Part shown: positions 50,200 through 59,789 of the stretch, one piece after another | Position numbering within the stretch: position 1 is the stretch's first letter | How the letters are laid out: each line of letters opens with the position of its first letter | The notes under the pieces: generated by a model | Database searches by the model: none | Seen by the model: only the letters and a program-made list of their open reading frames with translations | What the model was told of the DNA's origin: nothing | From: Atopsyche davidsoni | Lineage: Eukaryota; Arthropoda; Insecta; Trichoptera; Hydrobiosidae | DNA length: 64,000 nucleotides | Assembly: GCA_022113835.1 (NCBI GenBank) | Contig: JAILWY010000009.1 | Location: 16,096,001-16,160,000, forward strand | Direction: 5' to 3' | Program-made: the position numbers and the translations under genes

Positions 50200-52596
50200 G
50201 AAAGAATCCACAGAACAAAGCAATATTGTTCAAAAATTTGTAATAATTGTTCATAAAGCGCACAATAGATGAAAGCAAAATTATTGGAATAATTAAAATA
50301 TCCTAGTTGTTTTTTTTTCTTTACCTGCTACTTTTGTTACCTTCTCAGGATGCATAAATTCGTTTTAAGTATTATGAGTAAAAGTTTGACTCTTATTATT
50401 GTTTGTGTCATAAATCAAGTTGCGTGAGAAAGTTCAAGATTAGCACACTGCCATTATCATCATTCCGAGAAAACACACATTGGGTAATATCTATAGGTAT
50501 TTATCTCTTTATAAATATACAATAAATCAAACGCATATAGTATTCATAAATTATCATTAAAAATCAGTAGCCATGAAACTATACACTATATTAATAATAA
50601 CGAAAATTCGGTAGAAAAATTTTCAAACATTAAATAATTTAGCATTTCTGCTTATATTGTATGTTTCAATTATGATTTTTTTTAATGATTTTTATTTTCT
50701 TGCTATAGTCGAGATCTTGTTTCGATTCTCGTCCAGCTGGACGACAGTCGTCTCCGCCGGAGCTGCTGAGCTCGACCAAGTCGATCGCGTTGACATTGCA
50801 TGTTTCACATTGTTAAAAAAAATACTACGCCGAGTACGCCAGCTGGTTTTAAATTAAATTAAAAATATATTACGATAGAAAGGCTACTCACATTGTATTG
50901 TTATTTTTTGTGTTTATTTAATTTCGTCGGCAGTATTATTAAAATAATTATATATTTATTATTAAGTATGATTCCCCGCTGCACGCATTGCAGCTCGCTG
51001 GCTGCTGAAGACATCTAAAACAAATTAGTGGCTTGTGATTGCCCGATGATTGCTGAGTGTTTTTGTTTGTGTTTGGGTCTCTTCAGCGTCTCGCGGCCAC
51101 GAGAAATGTCATTAAAGTAATTATTTTCTAATTTAAGAGATGCATCATGTTGCATTGGCGGCTGTTGTATTCTTTACTAGTGGACAGCATTAGTTACGCG
51201 ATGGAAGTGCGATCTAATTTTTATTATAAAATAAATTTACTGTTAATTAAACAGCGCTTTATCTTGTTACTTACGCGATTTAGGGTAAAAATATCATTTC
51301 TTATGTATAACCATTTAGCAGAGCTTAAATTCGGAAAAAGGCACTTTCTGATTTGAGACCATAGCAATGGCCGCGAATAATACAATATTCATCTTATGTA
51401 GATTTTTTATTAAATATGTTTTATTATTCATTTATATTTTCATTGTTTCATAGATTTCTTTTTGCGTCATTTGTTGACAAAAATCATAATTTTTTGTTGA
51501 ATAACAATTCAATGAAACAACTCAAAGTTATTCTCTTAATCTGCAACGTGTTGCACAAAACAATTTCCGATATTGCAAACATCATAGGGAAAAATAAAAA
51601 TGTGTTTAACTTTTGACAGTAAAATTTTATCATTTATTGCTGTTTCTTTTCTTTGATAGCGAATCAAATTATATTCTACCCTCATACCATCTAAAAAAGG
51701 GGGGCATACCTATAAAACGCATTTAGCACTATACTGCATAGCAAAATCTTTTTAAAAAATATTTTTAATTTGACAAAGTTTTGTTTTATAAATGGACCGT
51801 TCCGTGCTAACATTTTGCCATTTTAAAAGCATTTGTTACTAACATCCTAAAAACATAGCCGATAAACTGAAAGGTGTTCGCTAAGCCGGATTTCGTAGAA
51901 TCTGTGGAGGGAAGCAACGAGCAGCTGACACGTTACCTGGTAGTGTCGCAGAACACCTGCCCGGCGCCGGTAATTGAAGAAGTAAACACAACACTTCAAA
52001 CTGCTCGGACGCCGTTGCTATCGCTTTATACGCGATGCTTCGAAATCCATGGTATTATCTAAAAAGATTATGATCGATAACACTTAAGAGCTCAAACATT
52101 TTTTTAAATTTACATGTATTTTAATATCATTAAAAATTATGTTAAAATATCATATTATTGTGAAAATTATATCATTTTCAAACTTGTGTTTCAAGCATGT
52201 GGTGAAGCGGCCAAACGCAACTGAGGCATCATCAAGATGAACTAATCGATGAAAACAGCACTTTCTTAATCAACGATGAACGTAACATCAACAACACGAA
52301 TAAAAGTAAAATGATTTGGTTTTGACACATTCGTTTATTTTAAATTGGTACATCAATATAGGAGATTCTTTAAAGCAGTGGATTTTTTATTTGACTCACA
52401 TAATAAAGTAGAAAATAAAAGTATGTTTACTATGTTTTTTTTATCTAAACATCAATAGGATATGATAAAACACCGATACTACGTATTACAATTGTGAAAG
52501 AAGTTATAATTTCATCTAATGTATTTGAAAATGGGGAAACCTATATTCGTTTCACTTTCTATTTATTATATGTTGACAGCACGACAGTAATAAATA
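50200..52596. other. Non-coding; one weak plus-strand ORF at 51.9 kb
   Basis: AT-rich. A moderate-GC segment at 51874-52062 on the plus strand is open for about 60 codons with a balanced composition (including SNEQLTRYLVVSQNTCPAP) but has no ATG start, no convincing acceptor and no recognised homology. Nothing else could be supported. Confidence 0.35.
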
Positions 52597-52858
52597 CAGT
52601 ATTAACTCGATTATCCGGAATAAACACTCCTGCATACAGTTTTATGCGTTGAATGAAACGAAGGAAACAAAGAAGAGCATGTCATATTTGTGGGACTAAT
52701 TAAAAAAAAATACTGTGAAATATGCAGCTTCTTAAAAAGTTACAAAGATTTTTTTTTTCATTTTTTTGTTCTTATAAAAAGTCGTATATAAAATATTTTG
52801 TTTAAGGTGATAATTAAAATTCGGGATATATGACAGGCGAATAATCGAGTTTTTAATG
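52597..52858 (+). mobile_element. Second pogo-like MITE, about 260 bp
   Basis: The left end CAGTATTAACTCGATTATCC, preceded by TA, is mirrored at the right end by CGAATAATCGAGTTTTTAAT followed by GTA. The inverted repeats share the AACTCGATTAT core common in pogo/Tigger termini. There is no coding capacity. It belongs to a different family from the CGCTTTACGCG MITE. Confidence 0.65.
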
Positions 52859-53220
52859 TATTTTGATATTTGAATATGACATAAATATTATGGACTAATC
52901 TACAATTACAGGTTTAACACTGACCGAGCCAATTAGCTGCTGATATTGGGAACCACTGCTAATAAAGTTTGTAAACATGCTATTGTTATAAACAACAAAA
53001 GAATATAAAGCGACGTAACTTACGAGCGTTTTTATTCGTGCAATTCACTCAAAATATTCAAATTTATATGAAACCGTCTATTCGTTTTGTTTATACAATA
53101 TCTTCATCGATCCCGATCCAACCTCTCTTAGCACCGTTACCAGTCTTTACCGCAATAAATTATGAAAAAAAAAAGGTAATAAAAAAACTGCGAAAACATA
53201 TCAACTTATTTTTTCATATT

Positions 53221-53857
53221 TATATACAAGGTGGTTAAAAAAATATAGTATTACCTGAAATGTTCACATTGTTGTGATGGCGTGATGTTTATAAAATAAA
53301 TAATTCGTTTTTTCATGCAAGTTTACAACGCACAGTACTATAATAGTTCTTTTGGTGTTATCTTTGAAGCAAATAGTGATAGTAAAAGTAATTCATTGTA
53401 TATATTTAGCATTAAGGTATTAAATTCCCTGCGCGCCACTGTTGTGTATGAATTATAGTCCAGACGATTGAGTTTCCGAGCCTGGCCTACGAGAAGCACC
53501 GGTGAATACGACGCTTCTCCGAACCGGCAGCTGGGGATACGATACGGCAACTTGATCGTTTCTGACGAAGATAATATTACGCTTACGATAATATTGACGG
53601 AACCCAGTTGGCTTCAACCGCAGAAGCCCCAAACGAGTTAAATCTCCTAATACCTTGAATTATGACATCATAATTTGTTTAAAAACTAATATAATAAAAA
53701 TATATTTACAGCTTTTTAAATATTTGTTTTCCTAGAGTTTAAAAATTAATTCAATAAGATTACGAATACATTTAAAAAAAACAATTGGGATAAGATTCAG
53801 TACCAACTCAGTTATACTTTTCTCGGTAATACCATAATGTTTGAAACACCGTGTATA
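53221..53857. mobile_element. TIR element of about 640 bp, superfamily undetermined
   Basis: The left end (53221-53256, TATATACAAGGTGGTT...TAGTATTACC) is matched by the reverse complement of 53825-53857 (ATATACACGGTGTTTC...TGGTATTACC). The two agree over about 32 positions with a few mismatches. The interior has a 70-codon minus-strand frame (53550-53338) without recognisable domains. No clear target-site duplication is seen. It ends about 50 bp from the poly(A) signal of the UPF0489 gene. Confidence 0.5.
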
Positions 53858-53907
53858 TTTTTAAATCCCTTTGATTAAAAATCACTCGTTTTCAAATAAT
53901 CACTAAT

Positions 53908-53913
53908 TTTATT
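53908..53913 (-). terminator. Poly(A) signal of the UPF0489 gene
   Basis: AATAAA on the minus strand, about 92 nt after the stop codon at 54007-54005. It implies a short 3'UTR ending near 53890. Confidence 0.6.
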
Positions 53914-54004
53914 ACGAAATAAATGCAGAGTGCCGGAGTCGAGCTCAGGCGGCGGACACCTAGCAGAGTCCCCGCCCCATGAGCTCCGACTCCATGTCAT
54001 CCTG

Positions 54005-54337
54005 CTAGTCGTCCTCGATGAGGTAGCGCAGGATGGGCTCGTCCATGTTCCAGAGCTGGCGCAGCTCCTGCAGCACGAGCGCCTGGATCTCGTCCACCTG
54101 CTCGGGCGGGCAGTAGTCGTCCTTGGAGGAGCGCGCCACGGTCACGGCCGTGGGAGGCGGCAGCGCTCCCAGCAGGCGCCGGAACGCGCCGCCCACGAAG
54201 GCCCGGAACTCCTCCGCGCTGGACACGTGGTTGGGCAGCTCCGAGTCGTCGCACGTGCAGCCCGCGTCATGCACCGCCAGCCAGTCCACGTCGCGGTCCT
54301 GGTAGTGGCGGCGGACGCTGCGGGCCAGCTCGCACAC
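54005..54337 (-). CDS. UPF0489 protein (C5orf22 homologue), coding exon 2 (C-terminus)
   Basis: The minus-strand exon follows the acceptor TTGTGTGCCAG and encodes residues 276-385, ending in TAG at 54007-54005. It joins exon 1 in phase 0 (Arg-Glu then Val-Cys-Glu-Leu). It carries two motifs I recognise from the C-terminal half of UPF0489/C5orf22 proteins: HDAGCTCDDSELPNH at residues 298-312 and ARSSKDDYCP at 343-352. The latter is followed by EQVDEIQ, as in vertebrate C5orf22. The exon is strongly GC-rich compared with its flanks, matching exon 1. The assembled protein is 385 residues, somewhat shorter than human C5orf22 (about 440). Function in this family is not established. Confidence 0.9.
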   Translation of the reverse strand: MCELARSVRRHYQDRDVDWLAVHDAGCTCDDSELPNHVSSAEEFRAFVGGAFRRLLGALPPPTAVTVARSSKDDYCPPEQVDEIQALVLQELRQLWNMDEPILRYLIEDD

Positions 54338-56119
54338 CTGGCACACAACCACATGCAGTTGAAAAACATCCAATTAACATTAAACATACCACACCGGTCA
54401 ATTTGACCGGTTGGGTACTCTGGTATAGAAAATGCGTATATAATTTTATATTTTTTGCACATTTGACTTCATGACTTTTTCTATTTATTGAATACAAGTA
54501 ATATCCTATTTTTTTTTCTTCTATCGTGTATTTTTTGAGTTATGGGCCAAGTCCCACTTCTCGAGTTTTTTTGATCATTTTCAGGTCGATTTTGCGAAAA
54601 ATCGACTGCACTAATCAAAAAAATTTTAATGCAAAAAGTTAGATACATTCTTTCTTCCGAACACAATATATTTTTATTCCTTATAAATTTACTATTAATA
54701 TGATAAATGTGTGTTTTTCCGATTGAAGTGTAGGAATTGTGAGATTCGTCCGGTACATTTTCCAAGAATCCTTAACATTTAAAAGTCTTTTTTTCAATTG
54801 GAATTAAAAGATTAAATATAAACCATGTGCGCCTTATTAATTTAAAAATTAAAAAAAAAAAATCTTTATCAAACTTTGGTTTTAAAAAGTCGTCATTTTA
54901 TCCAATTTTTCAACATCTTCAAGATTTTATTTTACCCTGAAAATGGACGTTAATTAAATAATAAAAAATAGATAAATATAATTTAATATTTTTTTAATAC
55001 TCTGTAAGAAAATCAACTCTATCAATAGAATAATAAACTAAGAATTAAATAAATCAAATGACACGATTTCTCCAGGTAAAACGGCCCTCTATTTCTGTCA
55101 GAACGGAGATAGCCTCCAAGCGAGCATGACGCCAATTCGTTTCTCGGTATTTAAAAATCGTTATTGGTTGATTTATCGCTGTACAAGGCTTGACATCTAT
55201 TAAAAAAGATATTTAAGCTCATCATGTCACTTTTTAAACATTAATTGTATTAAATTTGTGCGTATTTTGCGAGTAAAATACAAAAATGTATTTTATTTAA
55301 AAATCTACTTAGAATATTTGTGACGTGTCAGCCATGCTTGATCCATAGAGAACGGAGCAGATGACAGCTTAGGCTACTGTGCTCGTTTGTCGTTGTTAGT
55401 ATTGGCAACATTGCATTGAAAGCATGTCTCTCTCTAAGATGTCAATTTGGCAACATAGCTACTTTGTACAAATGACAATTTCGACACAGGAGCATTTGCG
55501 ACCGTAATACCCGACCCAGTGATACTCAACATTTTTTTTCTTACAAGTCACACATGCAATATTTTTGAGTAATGGCTTTTTTCAGGCAATTAGTTAGTGG
55601 GGACTTGGTTTTACACTTATTTCCCATGTATTAAATCTTAATCTTTAAAACCTAAATATATCCAAACGCCTATTTCAAATTTAGTGTGATATTGAGATAA
55701 AACTTTTTTATTTTAGAAAAATCGGGTTTATAATTGCTACACACTACTCTCAATACGTTATCAAGGTGAGAATCAGTAAGTCGATTTCTATATACATTTC
55801 TTGCATATTTCACTTTGGAATACGTGTTTCGGGCTGGAGGTTGAGGATGCCTGGTCTAACAGTCATTGGTCGTGAGATCATAACGAAGTCTAACCTAAAA
55901 ATTCATAATTGCATGTACAGTGGCGACGGACAGTTTGTGACAAAATTCAAAATGCCAAGAAAATACTCGCTTTCATATACATACTAAGAATCCAAAAGCG
56001 AAACGAGTAAATTTATTTTATATATTACTAGTGTCTTGTAAATCAATCGATTGGAGGAAAAATAAGAAAACTGTCGTGAATAATCATCTTGTCAGTTAGT
56101 AAATTCCTTCTTTTTTTAG

Positions 56120-56364
56120 AATTGTGTCCCTTTGATAGATCGTCAACACCTGATGGAATTAGTGGTGATAAAATTGTGGAAGTAAAATATCCACTATCAA
56201 TATCGGGAACAAGTGTTGAAGAAGCAATTCTCAACAAAAAATTAAAATTTTGGAAAATAGATAAAAAACAGAATATTACTATAAACGTCCACCACGAATG
56301 GTATTTTCAAGTACAAGGACAATTGCACATTACTAAGCCTCCAATGAAGAGAGGCACTGGATGA
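56120..56364 (+). pseudogene. YqaJ-like exonuclease domain fragment (transposon-borne)
   Basis: An 80-codon frame on the plus strand begins after a good acceptor (TTCCTTCTTTTTTTAG, exon from 56120) and ends in TGA at 56362. Residues 8-12 (STPDG), 19-24 (VEVKYP) and 62-71 (FQVQGQLHIT) are the characteristic sequence of YqaJ-type viral recombinase/exonuclease domains of the PD-(D/E)XK fold. Both the Asp and the Glu-x-Lys of the active site are present. The usual C-terminal part after QLHIT is missing; the frame runs into KPPMKRGTG and stops, so the domain is truncated. No ATG or upstream exon could be joined. An AATAAA-type signal follows near 56430. It lies inside the inverted-arm insertion, on the strand opposite to the host gene. 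Confidence 0.7.
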
Positions 56365-56517
56365 AGAAGAAAAGAAATAACCTGTATAATGTTCAGATTT
56401 CTGTCCAGTGTCATATATTTGTTCAATTAATAATAAATAAATGTTTTTGGTGAGATGTGTGTTTTCATTATATATATTTGGGCCTTTTTATTATAATTTA
56501 CATACATATGTCTAAAT

Positions 56518-56628
56518 AAATATATATATATATATATATATACATACATACATATAAGTATATATATATATGTATATATATATATGCGTGTATATATACA
56601 TATATATATATATATATTTATATATGTA
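56518..56628. repeat. Interrupted (TA)n microsatellite
   Basis: Blocks of TA are separated by ACATACATAC, AAG, TG, and GCGTG. It lies between the YqaJ-like fragment and the right inverted arm. Confidence 0.95.
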
Positions 56629-57561
56629 TTATGTCACTTTATTTTTGTATGTTGAAAACTGATTTTTTTAGAGTATTGAGTATTTATTAGAAATAAAAAA
56701 AAGCTTCCGTTTGGAAGAAGGGATTTATCTAACTTTTTGCATTTAATTTTTTTTGGTTGGTGCATTCGATTTTTCGCAAAAGGTACGAGAAAATGATCAA
56801 AAAACTCAAATATGGAACCTCCAACAACGGATTTTGACTTCAGTGTGAATATTTATATTTCTTGTTTGGAATTTTTTTTGTAAAAAGGTAAAGTAGTGGT
56901 CGATTTATTGCAATTTTACTGAATTCACGCAAAGTTTACAAAAAAATCCCATGGAAATGTGGCTTTATAGCATAATTTCAATAAGTTAAATATGACAATA
57001 ATTATTTTAAAATGTTTATAAATATTTATTCCTTTTTGAATATTTGAAAAGAAAAATCAACAATATAAATTTATTAAATATTAAAAAAAAAAATTCTTCT
57101 TTGATAATTGACCATAAATAACAAAACTTAGTCCAACTAGAACTGTCATTCAGTTTCCAATTGAAAGCTACGCTAGAGACCTCTGGTGTCCGGGTTGGTG
57201 AATGAAAACGGAATTTTTGAAAAAGTAGCCCTCTTATGGTTGTAGTATACCATACCTATTACTACCACAACCGGTCAAATTGACCGTTAGAACAATTTAT
57301 CGGTTTATAAGGTTATCGGATCAGAAATTATGATGTACATGCGTTTTCAACATATTGCATTCAGTTAGTTGCACATTTCTGCAAAGACGTAGTTAGTTCA
57401 ATCAAGATAACTATGAATCAGAAATTCAAGAATGTGACTAGGTATATAAGGTTAGCAATGACATATTCGCTTGAACATTTGACATATATCTTAAAAGTGT
57501 TTCCATGATATTGAATGTCAATATTATGATTATTTAAATCTATCGCCAAGTGGCGGAGTAC

Positions 57562-58386
57562 CTCGCGGTAGGTCTGGCTGCGCTCCCCCGGCCAGTCGCC
57601 CAGGCTGCGGTGCTTGTCCAGGTGCGAGAACAGCGCCAGCAGCTCCTGCAGCTGCCTGCCGCGGCGGGCCATGGCCTCCTCCAGCCCGGCCTGAGTGGCG
57701 ACGGACGGCCGCGTGAAGTAGTACAGCTCCTTCAGCTTGTCGTACAGGTTGCTTTTCTCGTACAGCCCCTTAAAGGGGTTCATCGTGCTGAAGAAATCCA
57801 AGTCTATGTCCAAAATGTACTCCGTGAGTCCGTTGAACGATTTGGTAATGGTGTCCACCACTCCCGCTCCGGTACCCTCCTCATCATCAGCGTCGTCCTC
57901 TTCATTATCTTCTAGGGTGGAAACAACCAAAGTGATGTCTTTTCTATTGTCCATCTTTTCAGCCGGCAGGTACAGACCATCAGCCAAGAAATAAGATTCC
58001 AAGCTATCGACTCTGACTTTTCCGTCGTCTCTCGATTTGCCTATTTTGAATTGCTTCACGCCGTTGTCCATTTGCTTGGCCCAAGGAGGTTTGACCCACG
58101 CTATTTTGGTGATGTGTCCGGCGTACGCGGCTGGAAGTATCCAGTTTTCTATGCTGAGCGAATCGAAGAGCTCGTACTTGTTGTGGACCGTGTCCGCCTT
58201 CAGGTCCCGAGAGACGAGGAGGTCAGGGTGAGAGTCCAGGTGGATCAAGGCGTTGTTGTACACTTGCAAGTGCTTGGAGCCTATGCACCTGTACATAAAA
58301 GGCAGGGCGTCGTTGTGATCTTCCACGACATAGATGGGTATCTTCCTGAACGTCTTCAGGGGCAACAGCGGTCCATCTTCCTCCAT
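57562..58386 (-). CDS. UPF0489 protein (C5orf22 homologue), coding exon 1 (N-terminus)
   Basis: The minus-strand exon encodes residues 1-275. It starts at ATG 58386 (context AAAAATGG) and ends at 57562 with GAG then GTACTC as donor. The frame stays open 47 codons into the intron, but that tail is AT-rich and unlike the family. Conserved features are VEDHNDALPF at 21-30, HLDSHPDLL at 49-57, NWILPAAYAGHI at 81-92, and LDIDLDFFSTMNPF at 192-205. An acidic stretch lies at 159-170. These identify the UPF0489 family, whose best-known member is human C5orf22. His-x-Asp-Ser-His-x-Asp and Asp-Ile-Asp-Leu-Asp resemble metal-binding motifs of arginase/deacetylase-fold enzymes; that link is my inference. 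There is no signal peptide or membrane segment, so it is probably cytosolic or nuclear. Confidence 0.95.
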
Positions 58387-58471
58387 TTTTAGGCTAAATG
58401 ATGTTCTAACTATTCTTAGAGATTATATCAGCCTTTCATCTCTCGTCTACGAAACCCAAGAATTCAGATTC
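58387..58471 (-). other. 5'UTR part of the UPF0489 exon with upstream splice acceptor
   Basis: On the minus strand TTATTATTATTTGTTACAG is followed by GAATCTG at 58471, 85 nt before the ATG. A non-coding first exon upstream is therefore likely. It could lie near the GC-rich patch at 58895-59110, but its donor was not identified. Confidence 0.45.
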
Positions 58472-59400
58472 CTGTAACAAATAATAATAATTATAATTAA
58501 ATACGAAAACAACAAAATTCGAATATTTCGGATATCTTTGCGGGCATCTTGGAAGACTGTAAGCAAACTTTGGGAGCGATCACAGAGTCATTTATATATT
58601 TGCCTTATGTGTAAACTTAGCGATTTTACTGAGTTTATATAATGCAAGACATCCTAGTTATTATAAAGGAACATTCACGAGGAACATCAGGAAGATTCAC
58701 GAAGAAATTTCGTACTGATATTGCATTTTTTTCAGAACATGCACTTGCATCAAAACCTTCACACGAGAATGCAACAATTACAGACAATTGTATGTGAAAT
58801 AATAACGGAGAGAGTCGAACAGTTTTCCGTTGAAAACCCATACGGCTCACGATAAAATATTTTATTGAAAAAATGCAGTTGAGCATCGAAAAGGGCGTCG
58901 GCGTGCGGTGCCAGGGGAGGAGGTCAGGGCGGGTGACTCCCGCGGAGCCGGAAGCGGGACGCGCCCCTCTCCCCCCGCAATGCAGAATGTTCCGACAAAA
59001 TCAATGGAGCGATCTGCCGCACCCTGCCCGGCGACTGTCTCCGCTAATGGAATCACCCTCGCCCTGCCGCTGCACTCGCCGCCCCGGGGCCATCTCGGAC
59101 CAACATAAAACCACCATCAACAATCACCAAAATATTTCAAATAAATCCGCATTTCTACCACACACACATTTATTTCGCACGGGGGTAAAAATCCACTGAA
59201 AAAATAACGACTCCTGTGAGATTCTTATGCCAGAATCTAGCGGTGGCTTCCGGCGAATTTGTCAAATACGATTGGCCTGGGCCGAGGCGATAAAAGGCCA
59301 CCGAAGTATTCATGAATGGGGATGACGCTAATGAATGGATCCCTCGCAGCGCGCTGGACTCGCTGTCCGAGATTTTGATATCGCGAAAGAGCAACTAAAT
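58472..59400. promoter_or_regulatory. Probable promoter region of the UPF0489 gene
   Basis: A CpG-rich patch at 58895-59110 lies 500-700 bp upstream of the UPF0489 start codon, the only such patch near the gene. Open frames there occur on both strands and match no known protein. A promoter role is inferred from position and composition only. Confidence 0.35.
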
Positions 59401-59401
59401 A

Positions 59402-59787
59402 CAGTAATACCCCGCTTTACGCGAGGGATACGTTCCGGAAAAAATCGCGTTAAGTGAAATTCGCGTATATCGGGGTTTACGATTAAAAATACATACATAG
59501 TCAATCACATCAATCACATTAATTCTAAGAACACTTTATGCAGTATTACATGTTATTTTTACTGAAAAATGCATCTATTGTCTTTTGGGTAGCGTTTATT
59601 TTACGTTCTTGCAAAATACGTTCATAACACCCAACGCTGTTTTTAATTGTTAAGAGAAGTACATTATGTTCATACACATTCTTAAAATAAGAAATTCGCG
59701 TAATGCGAAGCATTTTAACGCGAAATTTTAAATTCGCGTTATAGTGAAACCGCGCATAACGGGGTCGCGTAAAGCGGGGTATTACTG
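59402..59787 (-). mobile_element. pogo/Tigger-type MITE, copy 2
   Basis: A 386-bp element with intact ends, CAGTAATACCCCGCTTTACG at the left and CGTAAAGCGGGGTATTACTG at the right, flanked on both sides by TA as a target-site duplication. It is the reverse complement of the copy at 41152-41565 along its whole length, with scattered substitutions and small indels. There is no coding capacity; the 98-codon minus-strand open frame across it is incidental. Confidence 0.92.
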
Positions 59788-59789
59788 TA

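Larger units (their letters stand above)
54386..57298. mobile_element. ~2.9-kb transposon-like insertion filling the UPF0489 intron
   Basis: CCGGTCAATTTGACCGGTTG at 54393-54412 is mirrored near 57275-57295 (CAACCGGTCAAATTGACCG). Inside, 54540-54690 is inverted at about 56690-56840: the reverse complement of the left arm (TATCTAACTTTTTGCATTAA, TCGATTTTTCGCAAAA, AAATGATCAAAAAA) matches the right arm closely. The unit has long imperfect inverted arms and a YqaJ-like gene fragment between them. Only about 310 bp of the 3224-bp intron lies outside it. No clear target-site duplication was found; TTAA occurs just left of the left end but not at the right. The superfamily is undetermined. Confidence 0.65.

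Noticed and set aside
54374..54383. TTAA target sites proving a piggyBac-type insertion
   Set aside because: TTAA occurs beside the left end only. There is no matching TTAA at the right end.
53930..54406. 158-codon plus-strand frame opposite UPF0489 exon 2
   Set aside because: It is the antisense shadow of a well-supported exon with family motifs on the minus strand.
57550..58392. Plus-strand frames opposite UPF0489 exon 1
   Set aside because: Antisense shadows of the identified coding exon.
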